Origin: CAZCGA01 sp964498075
GTDB lineage: Bacteria; Desulfobacterota; Binatia; HRBIN30
DNA: 19,681 bases
Reading direction: 5' to 3'
NCBI GenBank assembly: GCA_964498075.1
Contig: CAZCGA010000117.1
Span: 1-19,681 of the forward strand
The translations under genes and the position numbers were made by a program. Positions within the stretch are counted from its first letter, which is position 1, and the number at the start of each line of letters is the position of its first letter. Positions 1 to 6,825 of this stretch are shown here, piece after piece. The notes beneath the pieces were generated by a model. That model searched no databases and was not told where the DNA came from. It saw only the letters and a program-made list of their open reading frames with translations.

Positions 1-1
1 G

Positions 2-700
2 GACGTTGCGTGCGCGGCGCGTGCGACCGAGGACGCGCCGCTGAAGTTACCCGGTACGATCGACGCGACGGTGCGTGAGATCGAGGCCGCCGGCGGGCGA
101 GGCCTGGCGGTGCCCACCAATCTCGCGGCGGAGGACGAGGTGATCCAGATGGTGCGCACCGTCCACGATCACTTCGGTCGGATCGACATCCTGATCAACA
201 ATGCCGCCATTACTTTCCCCGGCGACCTGGAAGTGCCGTTGAAGCGCTACGACCTGATGATGACCGTGAACGTGCGTGCGCCGCTGGTGGCCATTCGCGA
301 AGTGGCGCCGCACATGGCCGCGCACGGTGGGGGCAGCATCGTGAACCTCTCGTCAGCTGCGGGCCTGTACGTGTTCCCGGGCTTGATGGTCTACGGCATG
401 TCGAAGGCGGCGCTCGAACGGCTGAGCATCGACGCGGCGCAGCAGCTGCGCCGGCGCCGCATCGCCGTGAACACGTTCCGCATCGACGTCCCCGTGGCCT
501 CGGAGGGATTCGTCGCCAACCTGCCGCACGTGGACCATTCCTCGTGGGAGCCCACCGAGGTGCCAGCCGAGGGTGTGCTGTGGATGCTGCGCCAGCCGCC
601 GGAGTACACCGGTCAGCTCGTCAGCATGGAGGCATTGCGCAAAGAACAGGGGATCATGCGCTCACGCAGCGCACGCCCGTTTGCAGGGTTCGAGTTCTAG
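2..700 (+). CDS. Short-chain dehydrogenase/reductase (SDR), 5' end cut by window
   Basis: NAD(P)-dependent oxidoreductase of the classical SDR family, acting on an unknown alcohol or carbonyl substrate, probably cytosolic. The frame is open to base 2, so the N-terminal Rossmann glycine motif and the start codon lie outside the window. What remains shows the NNAA motif (codons near 197-205), the conserved Asn of the NVRAP segment (near 269), the catalytic Ser in NLSSAAG (near 350), and the YxxxK pair in VYGMSK (Tyr near 392, Lys near 404). A GTG at 71 could open the frame but would delete the cofactor site, so it is not the real start. The C-terminal third lacks the usual SDR tail (PG motif, DGG) and reads as an elaborated substrate lid. 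It converges on the crotonase at 802 across a hairpin-forming repeat. The family is certain; the substrate is not. Confidence 0.9.
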   Translation, partial: DVACAARATEDAPLKLPGTIDATVREIEAAGGRGLAVPTNLAAEDEVIQMVRTVHDHFGRIDILINNAAITFPGDLEVPLKRYDLMMTVNVRAPLVAIREVAPHMAAHGGGSIVNLSSAAGLYVFPGLMVYGMSKAALERLSIDAAQQLRRRRIAVNTFRIDVPVASEGFVANLPHVDHSSWEPTEVPAEGVLWMLRQPPEYTGQLVSMEALRKEQGIMRSRSARPFAGFEF

Positions 701-716
701 TCGTGTGCGTGAACGG

Positions 717-804
717 ATCGTGTTCGTGCTCGTGAATCGTGTTCGTGGGAAGGTAGAAGCCATCATTTGACGAGCACGATTCACGAGCACGACTCACGAT
801 ATCA
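717..804. repeat. Degenerate 6-7 nt tandem array forming a long hairpin between convergent genes
   Basis: The gap between the SDR (+) and crotonase (-) is filled by a near-perfect inverted repeat. Bases 725-745 pair with 771-791 with one mismatch, and 717-722 pair with 795-800 after a one-base bulge, leaving a loop of about 25 nt (746-770). Each arm is itself a degenerate tandem repeat: the right arm reads CGAGCA, CGATTCA, CGAGCA, CGACTCA, CGATATCA, the last unit running into the crotonase stop codon (802-804). It may act as a bidirectional terminator or RNA-stabilising hairpin, but there is no U-tract. Confidence 0.8.
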
Positions 805-1620
805 CCGCAGCTTCCACTTCACGCGCTTGCCCGACGCAAACGTCGCTTGCCCTTGTTGAATCGATTCGCGGTTGGTGCCCAGGCCGACGAAGGCGTATCC
901 CAACCCGAGGGCTTGCGACCGCGACAGCTCGCGCGCCGCCCAGATGGCACGCACCGTTCCCTGAATCGCCAGCGGCGGTGCCGAAGCGATCGCTGCGGCC
1001 GCCCAGGCGGCGGCTTCGCGGAGCTTGTCGGCCGCGACGACTTCGGAAACCAGTCCGATCTCGTGGGCGCGCTTCGCCGAGAGCCGTTCGTGGTTGCCGA
1101 GCAACGAGATCCGCATGATCTCGTGGAACGGCATCTTCTGGAGCATGTGCATCGGCTCGAACGCGGCGGTCATGCCGTAGGTGACGTGCGGGTCGAAGAA
1201 GGTCGCGTGCTCCGCGGCGATGATGAACTCCACTTCGCCGAGCATGTAGAAGGCGCCGCCGCACGCCATCCCGTTGACGGCGGCGATCACCGGCTTCCAC
1301 AGATCGCAGCTCTTCGGCCCGATGTTGGCGCCCGGATCGTCGAACATGAACGGGGTCGACGCTGCGCCCACGACGCGCTCGCCCGACTTGGGGTACTCCC
1401 CCATGGTCTCGGTGCGGTCGATGCCGGTGCAGAACGCCTTGTCCCCGCTGCCGGTGAGCACGACCACGCGCACGTCGTCGTTGCGGCGCAGCCCGTGCCA
1501 CAGATCGCGTAGCTCGCGCTGCATCTGGGCGTTGAAGGCGTTGTGCACGTCGGGGCGGTTGAGCGTGACCCAGGCCACCCCGTCCTTCTCGTCGTACAGC
1601 AGTGTCTGGAATTCGGGCAT
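802..1620 (-). CDS. Crotonase-superfamily protein lacking both catalytic glutamates
   Basis: 272 aa, the usual size for an enoyl-CoA hydratase/isomerase fold. CoA-binding and oxyanion-hole features are visible: NRPDVHNAF near residues 21-29, DKAFCTGID near 60-68, and NGMACGGAF at 116-124. At the positions of rat hydratase Glu144 and Glu164, spaced the same 20 residues apart, this protein has Tyr125 and His145. Simple hydration of an enoyl-CoA is therefore unlikely; isomerase, hydrolase, lyase or non-catalytic roles are open. ATG start with an AAGGGAGG-type ribosome site just upstream (about 1627-1635). It lies 34 nt downstream of the P450 on the same strand and is probably co-transcribed with it and with the amidohydrolase. 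Fold and CoA substrate class are secure; the reaction is unknown. Confidence 0.9.
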   Translation of the reverse strand: MPEFQTLLYDEKDGVAWVTLNRPDVHNAFNAQMQRELRDLWHGLRRNDDVRVVVLTGSGDKAFCTGIDRTETMGEYPKSGERVVGAASTPFMFDDPGANIGPKSCDLWKPVIAAVNGMACGGAFYMLGEVEFIIAAEHATFFDPHVTYGMTAAFEPMHMLQKMPFHEIMRISLLGNHERLSAKRAHEIGLVSEVVAADKLREAAAWAAAAIASAPPLAIQGTVRAIWAARELSRSQALGLGYAFVGLGTNRESIQQGQATFASGKRVKWKLR

Positions 1621-1654
1621 TGTCGTCCCTCCCTTCTGCGCGGATCGGGCAGAC

Positions 1655-2842
1655 TCAACTCTTGCTGCGTGTCGCGTCGAACATCACCGGCAGCCGGTTC
1701 GGTGAGCGGAACGCGAGTCCGACGACTCCGCACTCTTGGACCGGATCGAGGCGCAGGTTCGGCAAGCGATCGAAAAGGGCGTTCAGCGCGATCGTCGCCT
1801 CGAAGCGCGCCAGATGCGAGCCGAGGCAGAAGTGTCTGCCGAAGCCGAAGGCGACGTGATCGTCGGCCCGCCGGTGCACGTCGAAGCGCGCCGGATCCTC
1901 ATAGTGCATGTCGTCTCGGTTTGCCGAGCCGAGCGCCGTGAGAATTTGCGCTTCAGCGGGCAGGTCGACGCCCCCGAGCGTTGTGGGGGCCGTCGTCTCG
2001 CGCGCGGCGAACTGCACCGGCGCTTCCCAGCGCAAAGCCTCCTCGATGGCCCCAGCGATCTGCGTGCGGTCCGCCCGCACTGCATCGAGCTGATCGCAAT
2101 GCGTGAGCAGCCCGAACAGCGCATTGCCGATGAGGCGGTAGGTGGTGTCGGAGCCGGCGGGGAGCAGCAGGCGCAGGAAGCTGTAGATCTCTTCGTCGCT
2201 GAGCCGGTGGCCAGCGACCTCCGCGTGGGTCATCGTGCTCAGCAGGTCGGCGCCGGGGGGCTCGGCCGTGCGGCGTTCGACGATCGGGCGCAGGTAGTCG
2301 ACGAGCTTGGTCGCCGCCTCGAATCCCTTCGGCGGATCGTCCGCAAAGCCGATGAGATCGAGGGACCAGCGCTTGAAGGTCTCATAGTCCTCGATCGGCA
2401 CGCCGATGATGTGGGCGATCACCCGCAGCGGAAAGGTCCGAGTGAACCGCGCAACCAAATCGGCGCTCCCGTCGCGCGCGAAGCCGTCGATCATCTGATG
2501 CGCGATGCGGGCAATCACTTCCGGCAGCCGGCCTTGCAGGGCCTTCGGCACGAACGCCCCCGAGATGATGTTGCGGTGACGGGTGTGTTCCTTGCCGTCC
2601 ATCTCGAGGATGGTCCGGCCCATCACCAGGCCGATGCCCTTGGCATTGGCCCGCGAGGAGTAGAGCGACGCGTCCTTCAGCACGGTCAGCACGTCGTCGT
2701 AGCGCGTGACCAGGTAGCCGGGTCCCATGGGGAGATCGAGCAGCTTGATCGGCGCGTCGCGGCGCAGTCGTGCGTACGCCGGGTACGGGTCCGACACTTC
2801 GGTCATGAAGTGCCCGCCGAAGAGGTCGATCAGGTCCTGCAT
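1655..2842 (-). CDS. Cytochrome P450 (soluble bacterial type)
   Basis: 395 aa from the ATG at 2842; the frame is open further upstream but that stretch has no P450 character and contains the hairpin region. Haem-thiolate monooxygenase without a membrane anchor, expected to need a separate ferredoxin/reductase, neither of which is in the window. Signatures: I-helix oxygen-activation motif AGSDTT at 229-234, ExxR at 268-271, PxRF-like ARF near 318-320, and the haem loop FGFGRHFCLG at 332-341 with Cys339 as ligand. A weak ribosome site (AGAAG) precedes the start. It sits between the amidohydrolase (upstream) and the crotonase (34 nt downstream) on the same strand, suggesting hydroxylation of a substrate later handled as a CoA ester or opened hydrolytically. 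The family is certain; the substrate cannot be read from sequence. Confidence 0.96.
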   Translation of the reverse strand: MQDLIDLFGGHFMTEVSDPYPAYARLRRDAPIKLLDLPMGPGYLVTRYDDVLTVLKDASLYSSRANAKGIGLVMGRTILEMDGKEHTRHRNIISGAFVPKALQGRLPEVIARIAHQMIDGFARDGSADLVARFTRTFPLRVIAHIIGVPIEDYETFKRWSLDLIGFADDPPKGFEAATKLVDYLRPIVERRTAEPPGADLLSTMTHAEVAGHRLSDEEIYSFLRLLLPAGSDTTYRLIGNALFGLLTHCDQLDAVRADRTQIAGAIEEALRWEAPVQFAARETTAPTTLGGVDLPAEAQILTALGSANRDDMHYEDPARFDVHRRADDHVAFGFGRHFCLGSHLARFEATIALNALFDRLPNLRLDPVQECGVVGLAFRSPNRLPVMFDATRSKS

Positions 2843-2914
2843 TGCGGTGCTTCTATCGGATGCGCGCGGTGGCGTCCATGCGCGGCCGAGTCTCCAGCCC
2901 GTTTCACGAGGGTT

Positions 2915-2950
2915 CCCTCCCCTGTGGCCATTTCCGGCCACGGGGGAGGG
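2915..2950. repeat. GC-rich REP-like palindrome between amidohydrolase and P450
   Basis: A 15-bp stem (2915-2929 with 2936-2950, one G-T pair) closes a 6-nt loop (ATTTCC). It is flanked on the right by GC-rich GGGGCAGGGTGGGGGG sequence. It lies in the 132-nt gap between two same-strand genes. With no T-run on the minus strand it is not a canonical intrinsic terminator; it resembles the dispersed C/G-rich palindromes common in proteobacterial intergenic DNA. It could reduce read-through or stabilise the upstream mRNA. Confidence 0.75.
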
Positions 2951-2974
2951 GCAGGGTGGGGGGCCGCCTGCGCT

Positions 2975-4138
2975 CTAGCTCAGCTTGTACAGCGCTGCGG
3001 CGTTACCGGCGCAGATCTGGTGACGTTCGCTTTCCGGCACGCCGGCGAACATCTCGTTGGCCAGCTTGCGCGAGTACGGCCAGTCGCAGATGTGGTGCGG
3101 GTAGTCGGTCGACCACATCATGTTGGCGATGCCGACGGAGTGGCGGTTGCGGACGCCGTAAAAGTCGGAGACGAAAGTCACCTGCCAGTTGCGGTGAAAA
3201 TAAGCGCTGGGCAGCATCTCCAGCTCCACCTTCGCCCAGCCGCGGTTGCGGAAGTAGCGATCGTCCATCTGCTCGAGGAAGTACGGCACCCACCCGGCGC
3301 CGGCTTCGACGGAGATGAAGCGCAGCTTGCGGAACGTGTCGAACAAGCCGGACAGGATGGTCTCGGCGATGATCACCGGCATGTTGTCCAAGCCGGCGCA
3401 GGAGTATCCCACGACCGTCTTGGCGCCGCTGCTGAGCAGGCCGCCGCCTTCCAGCATGCCGGTGGTGATGGCCGCCTGCTTGGCATTCGCGGCTTGCTTG
3501 GACGCCACGCCGAGATGAATGCTCACCGGCATATCGAGCTTCTCCGCCTCGGCCCAGAAGGCGTTGTCCTCAAGTGCCGGCGAGGTTCCGCCGCTCGGCC
3601 AGCTCGACAGGATCACGCCGCGCATGCCCAGCGACTTGGCGCGGCGCATCTCGGCGACCATCTCCTCGACACCGAGGTTCGGCATCTGCGCCAAGCCGAT
3701 CAGCCGCGCGGGGTCCGCCGCCATGAACTCCTTGGCCATCCAGTTGTTGTAGGCTTGGATGCCGTGCTTGTGGAACTCGTTGTCGTCGTCGAGCATGTAG
3801 TGGCGCATGGTGCGTTGCGACGGATACAGCACCTCGGCGTCGACGCCGTCGATCCTCTGCTCCTTGACGCGCTCCGCGCCGATGAAGGCGCCCTTGTTCA
3901 CCCGGTCGTAGCGCGCCCCGGTCCATTTGAACTGCTCGTACGTCCGGCCCGGGTACGTGGTGACCAACCCGAGCGGCACCGGCGGCGTGCCGGGGCGATA
4001 CTGCCAGGCGTCGCCGCCTTCGGAATCCTTCACGAGCTTGGGTGCCCGCGGCAGGAACTCCTTCGGCAGCCACTTCTCCCAGAGATCCGGCGGCTCGACG
4101 ACGTGCGAGTCGGCGGAGATGAGTTGTTTGGACGACAT
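2975..4138 (-). CDS. Amidohydrolase_2 (ACMSD-like) metal-dependent TIM-barrel hydrolase/decarboxylase
   Basis: 387 aa, in the size range of the larger amidohydrolase-related enzymes of the ACMSD/gamma-resorcylate decarboxylase group. Metal-site landmarks: SADSHVVE with Asp10 and His12, His208 in SIHLG, Glu278 in ISVEAG, and Asp345/His348 in STDYPH. The GWVPYFLEQMD segment (282-292) and the NAAALY ending are typical of the family. These enzymes hydrolyse or decarboxylate cyclic and aromatic carboxylates; the substrate here is unknown. The ATG is preceded by a strong AAGGAGGG site at 4148-4155. It is the first gene of the minus-strand run leading into the P450 and crotonase, and is divergent from the Crp/Fnr-type regulator, which is the likely controller. 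Confident on family, not on reaction. Confidence 0.92.
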   Translation of the reverse strand: MSSKQLISADSHVVEPPDLWEKWLPKEFLPRAPKLVKDSEGGDAWQYRPGTPPVPLGLVTTYPGRTYEQFKWTGARYDRVNKGAFIGAERVKEQRIDGVDAEVLYPSQRTMRHYMLDDDNEFHKHGIQAYNNWMAKEFMAADPARLIGLAQMPNLGVEEMVAEMRRAKSLGMRGVILSSWPSGGTSPALEDNAFWAEAEKLDMPVSIHLGVASKQAANAKQAAITTGMLEGGGLLSSGAKTVVGYSCAGLDNMPVIIAETILSGLFDTFRKLRFISVEAGAGWVPYFLEQMDDRYFRNRGWAKVELEMLPSAYFHRNWQVTFVSDFYGVRNRHSVGIANMMWSTDYPHHICDWPYSRKLANEMFAGVPESERHQICAGNAAALYKLS

Positions 4139-4199
4139 AGGCGATGACCCTCCTTGCGATCGAGTTTGGTATGAACTAGGTGAAGCGCGAATTGACGTC

Positions 4200-4215
4200 C
4201 GTGACCGATGTCACA
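4200..4215. promoter_or_regulatory. CRP-like operator overlapping the regulator's own start codon
   Basis: CGTGA-N6-TCACA matches 9 of 10 bases of the TGTGA-N6-TCACA CRP consensus; GTGAC and GTCAC form a perfect inverted repeat around CGAT. The site covers the ATG (4208-4210) of the adjoining Crp/Fnr gene and lies about 70 bp upstream of the divergent amidohydrolase start. It would suit autorepression plus control of the divergent run. Binding is inferred from sequence only. Confidence 0.6.
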
Positions 4216-4921
4216 GAGAGCAGAATCGCCGACCGAGGCAAAGGTGCGTGCTGCCATCACGGTGGAATGGGGGTTGGAGCGCGCCGCCGTCGACGCCTGG
4301 CTCGCGGCCGCCACCGTGCGGCGCTTTCCGCGCGGCAACGCCATCTATCCGCAAGGGACGCATCGCGGCAGCCTGTTCATTGTCCTCGACGGGGTCGTCA
4401 GCGTGTCGGTGCTGCTGCCGAACGGGCAGCGCATCCTCTGTGCCTTCAACCAAGCGGGAGCGTTGTTCGGGTTTCCCATCGTCGAAACGGAACGGCCGCG
4501 CTGGAGCGCCGCGGAGGCGTTCACTGCGGCGACGGTGGCGCTGGTGCCGCGGCGCGAGTTCGAACGCGTCATGGCAGCGCTACCGCACGCCGTCGTGATC
4601 CGTTTCTTCAACACGGTGCTCGAACGCCAGGCACGCTTCGCGATGCGCCTGGTGCACTGCGTCGCGCTCGACCTGCGCGGCCGCCTGGCATTGACGCTGG
4701 TGGATCTGGCGACCACCTTTGGTGTGCAAGAGCGCGACGGCGTGCGCGTGGCGCTGCCGATCACGCACGAGAACCTGGCGGAGATGGTCGGCGCGTCGCG
4801 CGAACGCATCAGCAAAGCCATGGCCGGACTCATGGCGGAGAGGCTCATCCGCTACAGCCGGCAGGCGGTAACGGTTCTGAATCTCACCGGCTTGCAGGAA
4901 GCCGCGACGCCGGCTCGCTGA
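4208..4921 (+). CDS. Crp/Fnr-family transcriptional regulator
   Basis: 237 aa, normal length for the family. An N-terminal cyclic-nucleotide-binding-like beta-barrel (about 35-120) is followed by a dimer helix and a winged HTH (about 150-225). The recognition helix reads ASRERISKAM (196-205): Arg198 and Glu199 match E. coli CRP Arg180 and Glu181, and Lys203 replaces Arg185. In the phosphate-binding cassette the usual Gly-Glu-Leu is GAL (84-86), removing the Glu that contacts the cAMP ribose, so the ligand may not be cAMP. No Cys cluster of FNR type is seen. The start has no good ribosome site; a GTG at 4244 after GAGGCAAAG is a possible alternative. Divergent from the amidohydrolase with a CRP-like palindrome across its start, so probably autoregulatory and regulator of the catabolic run. 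Confidence 0.92.
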   Translation: MSQRAESPTEAKVRAAITVEWGLERAAVDAWLAAATVRRFPRGNAIYPQGTHRGSLFIVLDGVVSVSVLLPNGQRILCAFNQAGALFGFPIVETERPRWSAAEAFTAATVALVPRREFERVMAALPHAVVIRFFNTVLERQARFAMRLVHCVALDLRGRLALTLVDLATTFGVQERDGVRVALPITHENLAEMVGASRERISKAMAGLMAERLIRYSRQAVTVLNLTGLQEAATPAR

Positions 4922-4976
4922 TGCCGCTCGCGCTCCCTCCGACACTGTAGTATCACCGCGGCCATCGAGACCTCGC

Positions 4977-6053
4977 ATGGATCTACGCGCGCGTGTCCGG
5001 AGTCTGGCCTCCATCTTGGCGCTGTTGGGCCTGAGCTGCCCCGCGCGAGTCGCAGCGCTGGAGGAATCAGCGCTCGATGCCGAATCGGGAAAGGTCGCCA
5101 TGCCAGAGGTGCGGATCGTCAAGGAATCGTTTCACGGCTGGCCGAACACTTACCGGTTGAGCAACGGAGTGATCGAGACGCATGTGGTCACCGACATCGG
5201 CCCGCGCATCATGGACGTGCACGCCGCCGGAGGTGCGAACCTGCTCTACGTGCGCGAATCGGAAGCCGGAGGCAGCGGCGAGCCGACGTGGAGCTTCCGT
5301 GGCGGCTGGCGGCTGTGGATCGCACCGGAGCGCACCGAGACCACCTACGTGCTCGACAACTCCGCATGTCAGGCCGAGATCGTCGGCGACACGACCCTGC
5401 GTGTCACTGGGCCGCCCCAGCCGGCGGCGGGCATCCAGAAACAGGTCGACGTGACCGTGACGCCTGGCGAGCCGCGTCTCCGGCTGACGTCGCGCCTCAA
5501 GAACATTGCGGATCACCCGGTCACCTACGCGGCGTGGAGTCTTCCCGTCCTGCGCCCGGGCGGCCGCGCGTTCGTGCCGTTCGATGTCGGCCCACTCACC
5601 GCCTTCGACGCGATCCGCCGCCTCACCCTCTGGAGCTACACGAAGCTCTCCGACCCGCGCTACCGCTTCGGCGACCGGTTGATCCAGATCGATCACAGCA
5701 AAGTCGCGCCGCCGCCGGCCGGGCAATCCAGCCGGCGCGATGACGAGAGCAAGATCGGCGTCGACTCGGCGCAAGGGTGGGAGGCCTACCTTCTCGATGG
5801 GACGCTCTTCCTCAAGCGCTTCCCGCACGATGCGAAGGGGCAGTACCCCGACGGCGGGGCGACCATTGAAGTGTACTCCAGCCAAGAGTTCCTCGAGCTC
5901 GAACATCTTGGATCACTGACGACCATCGCGCCGGGCGAGGAGTTCCTATTTTCCGAGGACTGGTGGGTGTTCACGGGCGTGAGCCTGCCGGCGAACGAAG
6001 CCGAAGCCCTGACGGCCCTGCAGACGTATGTGGCCCGTGCCGCGGCCCCATGA
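4977..6053 (+). CDS. Exported DUF4380 (galactose-mutarotase-like) protein
   Basis: 358 aa. A hydrophobic N-terminal segment (about 8-27) ending near VAA-LE reads as a signal peptide, so it is probably periplasmic. A Cys at 21 has a poor lipobox and is probably not lipidated. From residue 54 the pattern GWPNTYRLSNG, DIGPRI (73-78), GGWRLWIAPE (109-118), GIQKQ (152-156), KIGVDSAQGWEAYLLDGTLF (about 259-278) and YPDGGATIEVYSSQEFLELE (290-309) fits the DUF4380 family, a beta-sandwich related to aldose-1-epimerases. I recall most members having His where this one has Trp111, so classical mutarotase chemistry is doubtful. No experimentally known function. It starts 55 nt after the regulator and is followed 43 nt later by the SRPBCC gene, so the three may be one transcript. 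Confidence 0.8.
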   Translation: MDLRARVRSLASILALLGLSCPARVAALEESALDAESGKVAMPEVRIVKESFHGWPNTYRLSNGVIETHVVTDIGPRIMDVHAAGGANLLYVRESEAGGSGEPTWSFRGGWRLWIAPERTETTYVLDNSACQAEIVGDTTLRVTGPPQPAAGIQKQVDVTVTPGEPRLRLTSRLKNIADHPVTYAAWSLPVLRPGGRAFVPFDVGPLTAFDAIRRLTLWSYTKLSDPRYRFGDRLIQIDHSKVAPPPAGQSSRRDDESKIGVDSAQGWEAYLLDGTLFLKRFPHDAKGQYPDGGATIEVYSSQEFLELEHLGSLTTIAPGEEFLFSEDWWVFTGVSLPANEAEALTALQTYVARAAAP

Positions 6054-6096
6054 GCCCGCCGGAGTTCCACACAGCGGAGATGGCGGTACACTGTTG

Positions 6097-6780
6097 ATGT
6101 TCTGGCCCTTGCTCCTTGTCGCGGCGCTGGCGGAGGTTGCGCTTCCGTCGGCGGTCCCATCGCCTGCGTGTATCGGATGTCGGGCGGATGCGGAACAGAT
6201 TCGCAGCGGCTACTCTCAACAGGATTGGGAGACGCTCAAACGCGGCGAGGTTGTCATTACGAAGGTCGGCGAGTGGCGCTCCCAAGGCGGGGAGCAGAGC
6301 AGCTTCGAGGCGTCGGCCATCATTCCGTACCCGGCCAAACAGGTATGGAGCGTGGTCACCGACTTTGAATCGCGTCCCCAATTCGTTCCCGGTTCGAAGG
6401 AGGTTCGCATCCTGCGCAGCGACGGCAATCGACTGTGGATCTCCGAGCATCTGCGCGTGCTGCTGATCAATGTCCGCTTTGTGGTGATCTCCACGCTGGA
6501 ACCGGAGCTCGGCACGGTCACGTGGACATTGGATCACAGTGCGCACAATGACATTGCGGACACGACGGGCTCGTGGACGGTGCTGCCCCTGCAGGACGGG
6601 CAGGAGACCCTGGTCAGATACCGCACCTGGATCGACAGCGGCCGGTCGGTGCCGCGTTTCGTCGAAGATTTCATGGCGAAGCGATCGCTGCCCAAGATCG
6701 TCGGCGGGATGCGTACCGAGGTGCATCGGCGCTACCCGTTGCTGCGGGCAGCGCCGACGCGTGGGCGGCCGGAGGAGTGA
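6097..6780 (+). CDS. Exported SRPBCC/START-like lipid- or ligand-binding protein
   Basis: 227 aa from the ATG at 6097 (a TTG at 6094 is possible). Starting here gives a clean signal sequence, MFWPLLLVAALAEVALPSA, absent if upstream in-frame codons are used. A short CxxC (Cys25, Cys28) follows. The rest matches the polyketide-cyclase/START barrel: FEASAIIPYPAKQVWSVVTDFESRPQFVPG, WTLDHSAHNDI and a C-terminal helix ending in MRTEVHRRYP. Such domains hold a hydrophobic ligand in a deep cavity; many have no catalytic role. Export is less common for this fold in bacteria and suggests periplasmic lipid or hydrophobic substrate binding. It follows DUF4380 by 43 nt and converges on the sugar-binding lipoprotein with a 45-nt gap lacking a clear terminator. 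Confidence 0.78.
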   Translation: MFWPLLLVAALAEVALPSAVPSPACIGCRADAEQIRSGYSQQDWETLKRGEVVITKVGEWRSQGGEQSSFEASAIIPYPAKQVWSVVTDFESRPQFVPGSKEVRILRSDGNRLWISEHLRVLLINVRFVVISTLEPELGTVTWTLDHSAHNDIADTTGSWTVLPLQDGQETLVRYRTWIDSGRSVPRFVEDFMAKRSLPKIVGGMRTEVHRRYPLLRAAPTRGRPEE

Positions 6781-6825
6781 GGTGGGCTACAGCTCGCCCT
6801 CCCGCGTACGCCGGATCGTGCCGTG

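Noticed and set aside
2842..2941. N-terminal extension of the P450 to 2941
   Set aside because: The added residues are arginine/glycine-rich translation of the palindrome region and are not P450-like; the ATG at 2842 gives a normal N-terminus.
1736..4147. 803-codon open frame on the plus strand opposite the P450 and amidohydrolase
   Set aside because: It is antisense to two clear enzyme genes with full motifs, resembles no family, and long antisense frames are expected in DNA of this GC content.
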